Source: Topomyia yanbarensis (taxonomy: Eukaryota > Arthropoda > Insecta > Diptera > Culicidae). Taken from it: 64,000 bases of DNA. Shown one piece after another: positions 32,743 through 44,958 of this stretch (position 1 is its first letter; each line of letters starts with the position of its first letter). The stretch spans positions 94,436,113 to 94,500,112 of the forward strand of contig NC_080672.1 in assembly GCF_030247195.1 (NCBI RefSeq). The letters are read 5' to 3'. The translations under genes were made by a program, and so were the position numbers. A model generated the notes under the pieces. It searched no databases. It was not told the DNA's origin and was given only the letters and a program-made list of their open reading frames with translations.

Positions 32743-35700
32743 CAAATTTCTTTTTGGTTTTACCCGGGCCCCGTGGTGGTGGAGGAACGCTACGTGGGAA
32801 GCTGAGCTGCAAGCAACCGGGCGGGTCATAGGTGGTGGATAATGCTTAATCGCGATAGCAACTAGTTGTGATTTGCGACCCGAACCAGCAGCGGGGGCTG
32901 ACTGCGGGTGTGGTAGGACGAGGTAGTGGGCCCTATGCGTTCTAGGCCTAAATACCACATGCCCTAAAGCAGCCCTGACACGGCGAGCCAGCGCCGCCTT
33001 TAAATAAGCGCTTAGCCCAAATCCCTCTCAATCCCTCTCCTACCGTTATCCTTTCTTCCTTCTGCGGCTGTTCGCCCATCTAAATATGGAAGCTGTTCTT
33101 CAATGTCAGCTTCTTTCACCGAACAGCCTAGATAAGCCGTGTAGTGTCGGTAGTGGTTGTTTCAACCGGCTAAGAATTACACTACGGACTACCTGTTTCA
33201 GTGGTAAAAATCTACCAAACAGGGAACCCCAATTCCATAGTGTCATGCGACCCGTGCTATGGGTAAAATTGTTGAGGGGGTTTAAAACATTCTCAATGGC
33301 GAACGGAGCCTAGGAAGAGTTGGGCGAACTCCCCAGTATGCTGCATTACGCAGCGGAACGTTCACTCTACACACCGATTTTTTTTCACCGATGATCCACT
33401 TAATTTTGCCGAATTTTTGTTGGCTGGGGGTTTGCTGAGACTCTCGGCTGATGGTAGTTCGGTGAAGTTTTGTTGAGTTTCGATTATCAAATTTCGATGT
33501 GTACAGATGAACCTGCCCAGAGGCCGTGTGGTATCCGGCCTAGAATTGAGCCACTGGAGTCCTGCTCCCATGTCGTAGGAGGCGACTGAAAGTAGGAGAC
33601 CCTAAGTCAAGGTGTAGTTCTGTGCCGAGGACTTAATGACTGGAGGGTCTAAAATATGCCAATCGCGCACGGAGCATTTTGGGTTTTGCCCTTACTGTGT
33701 TATGGGAATCTCTGACACAGTGGACCATTATTTTCTTCTTCTTTTCGCAAAATCGTGGGAATCAAATGATCATGTCCCATTTAAACCTGATATGGCTCGC
33801 TAAATGCGTTAACATCCCAACTCGCTTGGTGTCCTCTAGTTGTTGTGCAATTTGTGTTGGAGATGAAATGTACAGTTCTCTAATCAACAATGGTTAGAAT
33901 AGCACAAATCAATCTCCAACATAAACGTACAACAACTATGAATTTATCTCGACTCATGTAGGAAGGTAAAGCTTCCATAGCATTGATTCAAGAGCCGTAT
34001 TTCCATAAAGGAAACTTCTATTTTGGAAAGTTACTTAACACTGCCTGCATTGCTTACAACAAGACAGGCATGACTAACCCACGTGAAATGCCTCGTGCTT
34101 GCATTCTTACAAATAAGGCTATTGACGCGTGTCTCAAATTGGAGCTCACAACTCGCGATATCTGTGTTGTCACAGTTACACTGACTGTCGGAAACGTAGA
34201 CAAAAAATATATATATATTGTTCAGCATACCTACCGCATAACGAATCATCTCCTTCTGATGATTTCAAAAGCGTTGTATCATATTGTAGCAGAAATGGGC
34301 TTCCGCTCATTGTCGGCAGTGATGCGAATGCTCATCACATCATTTGGGGCAGCTCAGACATCAATCTGAGAGGCTCTGAACTGATGGAGTACATAAGTAG
34401 TACAAATCTCCATATTCTGAATGTGGGAAACCGACCAACTTTTGCGAGGTCTGGGAGGGAGGAGGTTTTAGACATAACACTTTGCTCTGATAGAATTTTG
34501 CATGAACTGGGAAATTGGCAGGTTCCAAATGAAACTGAACCGTCTCTATCCGATCATAAATATATATTTTTCGATCATTTTGATGTCACTTTCAATGTGG
34601 TGACATATCGTAATCCTAAATCTACAAACTGGGACCTCTTTTTGGAAAACTTGGCGACTAAATTTCATGGATATTTTCCAACAATTAGTCAACTAGACGA
34701 CTTAGATGACTTCGTGGATACGACAAACTCATTCATATTAGCATCCTACGAAGAAGCTTGTCCGCTTCGTACTGTTAAATCGACTAGGGGAACCCCTTGG
34801 TGGAGGGCTGAGCTTGAAAGAATGAAGAAAATTATGAGAAGAGCTTGAAACCGGCGTCAGCATGATGACTCCAGGGCTTTCAGGTCAGCTCGTAGTGCAT
34901 ATAAGAAATTTCTTAGATCTGCAGAACGGGCTGGCTGGCAAACCCTATGCACTAATGTCTCTAGTTTGAACGAGGCTAGCAGATTAAATAAAATTCTCTG
35001 CAAATCGAATGATTTTCAGATGAACTCCTTAAAAACCAGAGATGGTGTTTATGTGACGGACGAAAAAGATGTTCTTAATTGTCTCTTCGACACACACTTT
35101 CCAGGTTGTATCGATCCGGAGTTGAACAATGTTCACAGATCTCATTCTGGTGATTCGGACTCGTGGGCGTTAGCACGCACATTGGTTTCCACTGAATCGG
35201 TCAAGTGGGCAGTTGACAGCTTTGCTCCATACAAATCACCCGGAAAAGATGGAATACTTCCCGTGCTACTGCAAAAGGGATTTGATATTCTTAAACATGT
35301 CTTGAAAAAGATTTTGCTTTCCAGTCTTGCTACCGGGTATATCCCGAAAGCATGGCGAGAAATAACTGTTAGATTTATTCCCAAAGGGGGGCGCTCGAGC
35401 TATGAAGAAGCCAAGAGTTTTAGGCCTATCAGCTTAAGTTCATTTCTTCTGAAAGCTTTGGAACGGATAATCGATCATCACATCAGGAACGTTAGTTTAG
35501 TTGAATATCCACTGCACAAAATGCAACATGCATATCAGTGTGGGAAATCCACGATCACTCTGCTTCACGATGTTGTTTACAACATTGAGAAAGCCTTCTC
35601 GCTCAAGCAATCTAGCTTGGGTGTATTCCTAGATATTGAGGGTGCTTTTGACAATGTGTCCTTCCAGTCTATTCTGGAAGCGACGCGCGGTCATGGGATA

Positions 35701-37541
35701 CCTGCATGTATCTCAGATTGGATAAACGCAATGCTTAGTAACCGCATACTTTTCTCGTCACTGCGACAGGCTGAGATACGGAAGTTGAGTATTTGCGGTT
35801 GTCCTCAGGGCGGCGTTCTGTTACCTTTGTTATGGAACTTAGTAGCTGACGGCTTGTTGAAGAAACTCAATGAGCTTGGATTTCCAACCTACGGGTTTGC
35901 TGACGATTACCAAATACTAATTACTGGATTTTGCATCGGAACAATCTTTGACTTAATGCAACAGGCATTAAGAGCTGTCGAACAGTGGTGTCGACAAGTT
36001 AAACTATCAGTTAACCCAAGCAAAACTTCAATGGTTCTTTTCACGAAGAAGCGAATAGCAACCGGGGTTCGTCCCTTGCAGTTCTTTGATTCTGAGCTAC
36101 TGTGTGCAGATCAAGTCAAATACGTTGGAGTTATATTGGATTCCAAACTGAATTGGTCTGCTCACATTGAGTTCAGAGTCAAGAAAGCGTGCATGGCCTG
36201 CTGCTCTTGAGGCACTTCTAAATATCAAACCATTACACATACACTTAAAACAAGAAGCACTATCATGTGCATACAGACTGCAGGTTACTGGGCTTTGGAA
36301 CAGTAATCATGTTGATCTTGCTACCAGTCATACACGATTGTGGTCACAAATGGTTACATGGGGTGAAGATATTCTTGCTCCCAGCGATATTACACTCACT
36401 TGTGGTTTTCCTTGCAGGACATTCCATGTGAAGATTCCCTCTAGAGAGGAGTGGTTGTCTGGCTTTATGCAAAGACAACAACAAACGCAAGTGGTTTGTT
36501 ACACTGACGGTTCTCTGATGGAGGGACGTGCTGGTGCTGGTGTCTACTGTCGTGAAATGAGATTGGAACAATCTCACTCACTAGGTAGATACTGTACTGT
36601 ATTCCAAGCAGAAATCTTTGCGATTATGTGCGGGGTGCAATCGGCCCTTCAACTGAGTTTGTCCGGCAGAGTTATAAACTTCTGCTCCGATAGTCAGGCT
36701 GCAATCAAGGCCCTTAGCTCAGACAAATCCCGGTCCAAGCTAGTGATCGCGTGCCGAACCCAAATCGAAGAACTAAGCATTGTCAACACTATCTACCTTG
36801 TCTGGGTGCCCGGACATTGCGGTATTACTGGAAATGAATGGGCTGACGAATTGGCTAGGGCAGGTTCAGCGATTGACTTCGTTGATCCTGAGCCCGCGCT
36901 GCCAATTTCGACAAGTTGGATAAGGGAAAAAATACGGTCCTGGGCTTCGTCCGAGCACCGCAATTATTGGAGAAATCTACAAACGTGTCGCCAAACAAAG
37001 GCGTTTCTAGAACAACCATGCCCAGTGGTTTCGAAAAATCTCTTACATTTTTCGAAGCTCCACTGCGGTATGCTGACCAGGATTTTAACCGGCCACTGCA
37101 AACTCAATTATCACATGGCAACTATTCAGCGCGCTGAGTGTTTTTCATGTGATCTTTGTGAATCCGACTACGGAGCCTCATATCATCTGATATGCAACTG
37201 TCCAGCGGTAGCGCAATTGCGATTTCGAGTCTTCAGCCGTCCTTATATAGACGAAACCATGTTTGGTCGACTGAAACTCAGAGACATACTAAAGTTTCTT
37301 ATCCAATGTGGTAAAGAGCTTTAGGCTTATTCGCAGGCAAGTTGAACTACTTGTGAGTTTAACTTACCTGTTGTTTATTTTTGTTTTGTGCTGTTATTTT
37401 TCCCACCCTTCCAATTCTACTTCCCCACACCTCCTTGTCCTTTCCTTCCGCTCAGGAAGTGATGAAAACACACGGCAAGGCACAAATCCCCGACTATGTA
37501 CGGGGAACGTGCCATTTGAGCCAATATATTCTGATTCCTGA
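32743..37541 (+). mobile_element. LOA-like LINE, about 4.8 kb
   Basis: A 1.15-kb untranslated, GC-richer leader precedes an ORF2 with APE endonuclease, reverse transcriptase, RNase H and a CCHC end. No ORF1 protein was recognisable. RNase H plus the endonuclease start MVRIAQINLQHKR fit the LOA clade (Lian/Loa/Bilbo type). The 3' UTR ends in the hairpin CCCCGACTATGTACGGGG and ATTCTGATTCCTGAT, not poly(A). Both ends abut the 574-bp direct repeats exactly. The right junction repeats TTTCTTTTTGGTT once more just inside the 5' end. Confidence 0.85.
33893..37324 (+). pseudogene. LOA-like ORF2 (endonuclease, RT, RNase H)
   Basis: Starts MVRIAQINLQHKR; a stop after LSRLM, frame changes near 34200, a TGA at 34846 and a frame change near 36190 break it. 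Endonuclease: ALIQEPYFHK, then VGSDANAHHIIWG and LSDHKYIFF. RT: FIPKGG, FLDIEGAFDNV and YGFADDYQILI (Asp pair at about 35900). RNase H: VCYTDGSLMEGRAGAGVY, FCSDSQAAIKAL and WVPGHCGITGNEWADELA at about 36500-36860. C-terminal CDLCESDYGASYHLICNC zinc motif at about 37150. Recent enough to read well but inactive. Confidence 0.85.
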
Positions 37542-38117
37542 TTGATCTACTGCCAAAAACAAAAGCTTTTATCCAATTCCATAGAACGATAGCAAGCGGC
37601 TTACATAGGATTTTTTCGATACTTTAATTTTACGCGAAACGCTAAAAATGTCATTAAAATCAACACCCCATCATTTATAGAATAGCTATCCGTCTTTTAA
37701 TTTCATTGCTTTCGTTTCTCTTAGTCTTGAATTTACCGAAAATAGCCAATAAAATCGATACAGACATAATTTATTTAAAAAAAAAAAACTAAAATCATGC
37801 TGTGAATCTACAGTGCTGTATTATGCTTTTCACCAAAGATTACCACGCGACGGAATCGATTCAAAATAGTAAAAGGATTGAAAACTTTTTAACTGAATCC
37901 GCAAAGTTTGGAACAAATATCAGGCAAAATATAGAGCCTGTTGGTCAGGAATTAGACGGTCATGAATTTATTCACCCCTTCATTTCCGGCGGTGGGAAAA
38001 TTGGAAAGTGTTTGTTACTATTTTAGTACTTATTTAGTTTATTGATATTCCACCCATTGGGGTGCTTTTTATTCCTCACTCGATTTTTTAAAATCCCCCC
38101 AAGTTTCTTTTTGGTTC
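37542..38117. repeat. Long direct repeat flanking the LOA-like LINE (right copy)
   Basis: Second copy of 32169-32742, beginning exactly where the LINE 3' end stops and ending where different flanking DNA (AAACCCAAAAGTCG) starts. Differences from the left copy are scattered single bases and run lengths (for example TAGTGCC/TACTGCC, ACTCCATC/ACCCCATC). Confidence 0.85.
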
Positions 38118-38324
38118 AAACCCAAAAGTCGTTCGTAATCTGTTCATATAATGATCAATCTAAATTATTTTTTCTATCATCGCGGTATCGAATGGGTTAA
38201 ATATTTAAAATGACAGTTTCGCAATCATGTCGCTATCTAGTTTTGCTAATTTTCAGTGATGAACACAATAAATACTCAAAAATTTAAAAATATTTTCAAG
38301 CAACTTTTCATGTTCTAAACGGTT

Positions 38325-38430
38325 TTCCGGGAAATGATACATTCTGGGAAATGGTTTTCCGAGAAATGGTACATTCCAGGAAACGATATTCCGGGATATG
38401 GTACATTCCGGAAAATAATTTTCCGGGAAA
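38325..38430. repeat. Second TTCC/GGAA array
   Basis: TTTTCCGGGAAATG-type units recur about six times at 17-22 bp, with ACATTCC linkers; most units are imperfect (TTCCGGGAA, TTCCGAGAA, TTCCAGGAA). It is the same family as 24310-24440, on the opposite strand. Confidence 0.7.
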
Positions 38431-38484
38431 TGACGTACAACCTGCAGACGCAAATAGCGTCAAGAAATTGCTGGGTGTGATCTG

Positions 38485-38655
38485 TTCAAAACCCGAACCC
38501 GACCCGAATCCAAAAATTCCAAATCCGAAAAACCCGAACCCTAAAGTTTCAAATTTAAAAAACCCGGATCCGATCCGAACCTGAGAAATTCAAATTTGAA
38601 AACCCGGAACCCGACCCGAGCCCGAGAAATTTAAATTTACAAAACCTGAAACTTG
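38485..38655. repeat. Degenerate CCCGAA-type tandem repeat
   Basis: CCGAACCCGACCCGA, AAAAACCCGAACCC and similar words recur irregularly for about 170 bp. Coding potential of the Pro/Asn pattern is only repeat-driven. Confidence 0.65.
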
Positions 38656-39262
38656 TTTAATTGAGCATCTGGAAAACAATAGGGTATATTATTGAGGACT
38701 ATATAAGCCTCATTTGTGGCTTGGACGGAAGCTACATACGAAATACTGTGGGTGAACCTTTGCGTCGATGATTTAGGCGAGAAGCATTAAGATTCAGTAT
38801 TGTTTATCTTCAGAACAAAACATATCGACATCAAAGTTTTACTTCAAGGGGGCACCTAGGTGCCTTGTGAGATTTGTTACCCATCTAAAGGCATGGTGGC
38901 TGATTTGCTGAAACTTATGCTGAAACCAGATCAGCAAATATGAAGACAATGTCACTTGCAAGATATCTTCATTTTCAGCAGAATCTTTGTATTGTCGATA
39001 CATATCTCTATTCCACAACGGAATTTAAATGCTTACTTGGCCAAAAACGTTTGTCTAAAGAAACATACTACTACATGGTAGGTGCAACAGTACAATAATT
39101 TGGCTCTCCTGCCTATTCTGAATTTTAATCAAACTATGTTGTATAACAACTCAAATATATTAAACATCCTCAGTATGTCAGAACTAGAGTCGGAATTTAA
39201 TCCTTTAGATAGTGTCGCTGTGTCTGACTCTAGTCGTATAACGCATCGATCTAACAACTCAC

Positions 39263-39530
39263 CTGTGCCTCACTTTGGGGCCTCTGTCTGTGCTGCTGTT
39301 GGGGCAACTGTTGCTGCTGCTGCTGTTTCTGAAGTGCCGAAGATCTTTCCTCTTCCGACTTAGAATCACTTAACGTTGGACTATTGGCAGGTGCTTTCTT
39401 GTTTTCATCCGTCTGCAGTTGTCGCTCTTCGTCTTCTCCAGCGTCCGGCTGTTGGTTTGCTTCGGCGGCCGCCGTGTCGTCAGCCACAATTACCACAGAG
39501 CCACAAAAGCTGCTGGATCTAGCGATCTAG
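39263..39530 (-). other. Probable 5' leader exon of Pop2
   Basis: On the minus strand a frame free of stops from about 39525 ends at CAG-GTGAGT (39263), an excellent donor. It reads a Glu/Asp- and Gln-rich stretch (ALQKQQQQQQLPQQQHRQRP). It has no in-frame ATG, so it would be untranslated, or translated from a non-ATG codon. It is in phase 0, as is the Pop2 acceptor at 22512, so joining would extend the frame without interruption. The plus-strand frames there are shadows. The link to Pop2 is inference; another gene could own the exon. Confidence 0.45.
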
Positions 39531-40510
39531 TTGCCGTTAGTGAATCGCACACCACACTCCTTTTGCCTGCGTTGGATTCCAGTGCAGGACACAGATTTGG
39601 TTGGGTTCGGTGTGGTACCACTTGTAGAACTAATTGGGACGGAATCGTGATACGAACGACGAATATCAAACAGAGCACGATTGCAGCATACCGAAAATGA
39701 GAGGGCAATGATAGAAGGCATAATAGAGTATTCCGAAAAGCAATTATAACTATCAACGACGCCGTAATTGTTAAGCTCGTATGGAAAAGGTAGTGGTATT
39801 TTCGATAACTGTATGAAGATCGGAGACAAACATTACGCGGCTAGGGTTGTTCGTTAATTGGAATTTGTTTTGAAATTTCTAGTTCGTCAAGCCTGTGCAA
39901 TCATTGTTCCAAATCAACTTGTTTTGAACATTAAGTTTACTGTTAACCTGACCAAAATATGTGCGCCGATTATCGAGTTATATCACGCCCTTTTCAAATT
40001 TTACTCTATTCATTTGACATAATATAGATATACAATATTAACAATACAAGGAATGTTATTAAAATACAATATATTTACGAAGAACCCCCTGATACTTTCA
40101 CGACTTACCCAATCGCGGAAGCGGTTCAACCAGCTAGTATGGCCACTCGATACTCAAGTTTTTCTCTTGTTGCCTTGGACTGCAATATACGGGAGGAACT
40201 GGAGCTGTGAACCGGATGCAAATACGAAACACTACACAACAAGCCCACACAAACGCACGAATTTCTGCCGGAAGTGCACTATTCCCTCTGTTTCCGAAGG
40301 ACAATAACTTCCAGGAGATACGCTCGGTACACCTAGCTGCTTCTTCTGGTTTATCCGCAAGGTTTTTTCTTTCTTTTTCCCCCTGCTTTGGCTGCAGCCA
40401 CCACCGCGAGAAAAATGATTCGTGTTCGCGTTTGTCTCGTTCGTTTGTGTCTTTCACAATCGTTTTTGTTCGAAAGTGTGCGTGAGATCGAAAGTTAAAT
40501 GAAAAATGCA

Positions 40511-40516
40511 AACTGA
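40511..40516 (-). promoter_or_regulatory. Candidate initiator (TCAGTT)
   Basis: TCAGTT on the minus strand, with +1 at 40514, fits the arthropod initiator consensus. It is followed by 5'-UTR-like sequence rich in CGAACGA/ACAAACG motifs (40400-40490), about 1 kb upstream of the leader exon donor. No TATA box or DPE was recognised. Weak on its own. Confidence 0.25.
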
Positions 40517-40590
40517 CAGAACACAGCGTAATTACATTGAAAAGGTTTGCTCATTATACACGCGTCACCAGAAACCAGGTACTAGCACGA

Positions 40591-41593
40591 TCGAGGGGAA
40601 CGACACTCCGTCATTTGTTGATGGAATAAACTTATAATTTAAAATTCCGATTGGATTTATAAAAATTGGTATTGGTTAGATCAAAATGGATTCGAATTAA
40701 CGACATTACTTGATAATGGTTTGGAATGGCCGAGGATAGTTTAAAATGTGTCATAAAAAATTAATTGAATTCGATCGTGAACCGACAAATGGGCGAAACT
40801 AACAAAAATGTACACAAACAGAGATTTGATTAATATCTGAAAGAGGAGTAAAAATACTTTATAAAAAATATAAAAACTCATTTATAAATATTTCACACTT
40901 CATGAAAATCAATAAAAAACAAAACGGCGAATCCGACTTTCAACTGTAAACAAAGAGCCAGGCGGGTTACGCCTCTGCATTTCTAAGGTAGTGTATAAAG
41001 GCGAAATTGACAGCATCATTGTTTACAAGGTCCGTAAACAGAATCGCCCCAAACAAAAACCAAGTGCTTGTTACGCCAAGGGGGAATAACAAATTTTCCC
41101 CTCCAGCGAGCACGGCGAAAGCCACATTTGATTTTTGTTTTTTGGCGACACTGCAGGGCGAAATTGAGAGTCGTCAAAACAAGAGGGCGACTCAAAAATG
41201 GCCTAATCAACATTTCATAACAACACGGCGAAATAATCTGTTTTCAATTTTATCAACGAAAACGTTATTATATAAAACATTTTAGTTATGCTTCCGAAAA
41301 CTAGTATTGTTTCAAAGTGTTTCAATACATTTGAAGGCGCAGTATGCAAACACTGTTAAAATATTGAAAGTTTCGAAAATAGAGCATGTAGAGTTGCCAG
41401 TTACATCAAATTGATCGTAATTCGAGCAAAATTGGATTGAGATTGGATAAATTTGTTGAGTTTTTTTCAAATATTTTAGCAATACTCGATGTGATAGAAA
41501 TTTTTTTAAATTTTCTAAAATTGCCGTAAAAATGAAAATTCATGCAAAATCGAACGGAATATAACAATTATTCTGAAGTGACGTTCCCCTCGA
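40591..41593. mobile_element. 1.0-kb non-autonomous element with TCGAGGGGAACG ends
   Basis: Left end TCGAGGGGAACGACACTCC; the complement of the right end reads TCGAGGGGAACGTCACTTC. GCACGA directly flanks both ends (40585-40590 and 41594-41599), a 6-bp target duplication. No transposase frame inside. Superfamily not assigned. Confidence 0.75.
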
Positions 41594-42652
41594 GCACGAT
41601 AGCTATACACAGATGCCATTTCAAAATGGACCATAAAAGTAATACCAAATAAATACATATTGTATTTGGTAATACTATATGTTAGAAAATATGTAACCGA
41701 CAGTTATTTCTTATCATTAGTCTAAAGAACATACCATACATTATTTCTCATTGAACATACTCTCCTTAATCCCAATAGGCAAGGTTCTTTGTCATTTGGC
41801 GTGAAGTACAAACAGAAAAACAAACAAAAACGCAGTTGCAGTTTTTGATGAGCTTAAATATTGTTAAAAATGTATGAAATTAGGCGTGTTCTTATTCAAG
41901 TACATTTTGTTATATAAGGCTCAATCCAAATTGAAATAAAAAATAAATTTAATTCTCTTGAATAAAGCTGTCTGGAAAGTTTGCTATCACTTTTTATTCG
42001 GGACTTTTCTCAATGAGAAGTAGGTGCCCATTAGACTAAAAATGATCCTAATTAGCGAGCACAACACCTTTTGGGTTCTTTTTGAGGTCCCAAATGACTG
42101 TGCAAATTATGCGAGCGATCGGTTGCTCCCCGGACGTGCGAAATGGTATCAAAGTTTTGTAGAAATTAGTATGGGAACATGTACTTTGTTGCTTATCCAC
42201 TCGTACAGATCACTATTTCACGCAACTTGAAAAATTAATGGAATAAAAGTAAGAGTAAAAAATAATTGAAGAACCAATGGAATCAAAGAATACCCCAATA
42301 TTGTATATTTCATTGGAAACGAGCCATTCAGTCATTTTGATGCGACGAATTGAATTGGCGCATTTGATAATAAATGCTCAAAAACGTCGAAAAATATGTA
42401 TTACCCAAGTTTAATGTGTGCTAATTATTTAGTTTAACTGAATTTGTCAATAAAACTGACTGAAAACTGTGCTTCTAAAGCTTCTGGTTTCCAAATGTTT
42501 TATTTACAGAAAATTGCATCACCTTTTATTAAAGTGTTATTCATCCCATAAGAAATACATTGCGACGAATCGTGCGCCGAATCTTGTTTCGACGAAAAAT
42601 AATCGTCGCGTCTTCTTTGGAAAAGTACGGACTATAATTATAATTATTCACC

Positions 42653-42953
42653 TTAGGGACCATCCATAAATGACGTAGCGTTTTTGAGCGATTTTTAACG
42701 CCCCCCTCCCCCATTATAGCATTTCGTCACAAACTTCTAAATACCCCCCTGGTAATTACGTAGCTTGACGGTAACTCTACCCCGCCTTGTCACCGCATTT
42801 TTTTTTTAAATAAAAAACGGTGTTCGTTATTCCCCTTTAAAAAAGATACGTAGCATGACATGACCCCCTACCCCCTGTCGTCACACATCATCACAAAATA
42901 CAAAACTCCCCCTCCCCCATATAATGCTACGTCATTTATGGCTGATCCCTTAA
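42653..42953. mobile_element. MITE with ATCCATAAATGACGTAGC ends
   Basis: Left GGGACCATCCATAAATGACG and, inverted, right GGGATCAGCCATAAATGACG. The flanks carry TTA on the left and TTAA on the right. The interior is rich in CCCCCTCCCCC and AAAACGGTG words. This motif family is widespread in insect genomes as a short repeat (memory, not checked). Confidence 0.78.
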
Positions 42954-43169
42954 TACCCCGTGATTGAGTCAAAAATCCCAATTTTAGGTATTGCAAATCT
43001 TTTCTAAATTCCACATCGAGACATTTCAGCCCTACGCCACCAAGTCGTGCGCCGAATTACGCGCATGTTCACTTCGCATTGGTGCAAGCAAAAAACGGTT
43101 TGACGTTTATTTTTGTTTCGTTCGCACTCATTTGTGTCACATATAGCAACAAATCGACGAAACGCTAGT

Positions 43170-43406
43170 TCTCGACAAACATATGATTACGGCCTAAAAG
43201 CCAACTGTCAAAATTCACTTTGAATGGAAATTCTGGACAAACCGTTACGCGCCAATCACAGATGTTGGTAGTAAACGAAAGAGAAAAGTTTTCTCTTTCA
43301 TAAACTGTTGTGAACTGTGTTCGACTAGTAACGGTTTCTCCGGAATTTCAATTCAAAGTGGATTTTGACAGTTGGCTTTTAGGCCGTAATCATATGTTTG
43401 TCGAGA
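43170..43406. mobile_element. Fold-back MITE, copy 1 (TCTCGACAAACAT ends)
   Basis: About 60-bp inverted arms: CTCGACAAACATATGATTAC, then AAAAGCCAACTGTCAAAATT, mirrored at the right. The centre is about 100 bp. A second copy is at 58429-58661, 15 kb away. Confidence 0.82.
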
Positions 43407-43884
43407 GTTTATCTCGGGATTGGTTATAGTTTTTCATATGCGTGTAGGCATTGTGCCGTTTTGACATTTGAATTAAGAGGCAAAATAAGGACTGGCAACA
43501 AATTACGAACAAACTCAAGATAAAGAGAAAGAATGGTGGGAACACTTGACATATTTATCCGCAAAGTTTTACAAGAGTATAAAACTCACTGAAACGAAGA
43601 TCATGGTAATTATTACTATATTGGGGGTTTAAATTAAAAAGGGTGTACCAGTGAATTTTGGTAGATAATGTACCATGCTTAACGTGAATATTATTCCTGT
43701 CATTTGTACCATAACCATTCCGATATAAGGATGTGGTATTTATTACTATTTCATGGTAATGCAATAGTAATGTTTACTACATACCTCTAATTACACTATA
43801 TGGTTAAAATTACCATGTGTATGGTTGTTTTAAAAAGTTCTAGCTGGTTATAGTTACTACTGAAGTTTACCATGTTATAGTAAT

Positions 43885-44217
43885 AATAGTATATGGAATT
43901 TCTTTTAGTTACATCAGAAAAGTTTTTTTTACTTTAATTCTATCAAGGAATGATTTATTAATTCTTTAAATTTTACATATCTCAATCTTTAAATTTAATA
44001 TTATTAGTAGTAGTTCTTACCTACAACGTTCACATCAGTTTTAAATCCTTAATAGTATATGGAATTTCTTTTAGTTACATCAGAAAAGTTTTTTTTTACT
44101 TTAATTCTATCAAGGAATGATTTATTAATTCTTTAAATTTTACATATCTCAATCTTTAAATTTAATATTATTAGTAGTAGTTCTTACCTACAACGTTCAC
44201 ATCAGTTTTAAATCCTT
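43885..44217. repeat. Recent 166-bp tandem duplication
   Basis: 43885-44050 and 44051-44217 are identical apart from one extra T in a poly-T run. No gene lies inside. It sits in a region (43580-44930) full of ACCATGGTAAT and GTAGTAA-type words. Confidence 0.88.
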
Positions 44218-44958
44218 ACATTTCTTTTAAAATACAAACAAATAAGCAGGTCATCCTCATACATAAATTCTGTCTGGAAATTGTTCCAGTTTCTGACAAT
44301 ATGAAATCGCTTCATAAAGCTCTGGATTTTTATTGATATCTAGAGGATGGGAAATATATTAAGAAAATTTTGGCATTTGGGCTAGTGTCAGAATTTACTA
44401 ATGTTTTGCTTACCAATGAGAATTACGCATCCGTACCGCAGTCGACAATCAATTATCTTCACTTTATTCGACTTTATCTTCAAAAAACTTCAAGCGAAAA
44501 GAACGGGGAAAAATTGCATGAATGCAGAGAAAATGGTTTTTTCACAATATGGTGGATGCAAATTTTGCAAATACATTATCACCACGCAAACATTACCACG
44601 CTTGTAGTAATTTCAAAAGTGAACAGTGTTCAGTCAAAACACTGGTAATTCCTTTTATTATTACCATGTTCATAGTAAAACTGATTGGAGTCGAAAGAGT
44701 TGGGACAATTCGACCACAAAGGTACATTGAAATTGAAAATATTGGTACTTATTCCAACCATGGGATCAAGGTAAAATCAAATATACAAAACAGTAAAAAC
44801 TACCATACGGGTTTCTTCGAATCATGTAGTTGTTTCAACCATTATCTAGTAGTTTCATAATAATTTATGGTACATTTTACTATTTATTGAAAACGTGCTT
44901 TCTACCATGACTATGTAGTTAGCACTACCATGTCTTTCTTCTCAGATAGTACTCAAAA
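44218..44958. other. Unassigned DNA with TACCATG/GTAATA words
   Basis: No gene. Repeated TACCATG, ATGGTAA and GTAGTAA words run from 43580 to 44930, as in the arms of a large decayed inverted element, but no ends could be fixed. Confidence 0.35.

Noticed and set aside
32169..38117. The 574-bp repeats as LTRs of one LTR retrotransposon
   Set aside because: No TG...CA ends; the enclosed coding unit is a LINE with APE endonuclease and has its own 3' end; the repeats lie outside it.
38351..38584. PNPKNPNPK repeat protein
   Set aside because: Simple repeat CCCGAA translated; no conserved start or stop.
39251..39496. Stand-alone 81-aa Gln-rich protein
   Set aside because: The apparent start is GTG and no ATG lies in frame; the frame runs into a splice donor.
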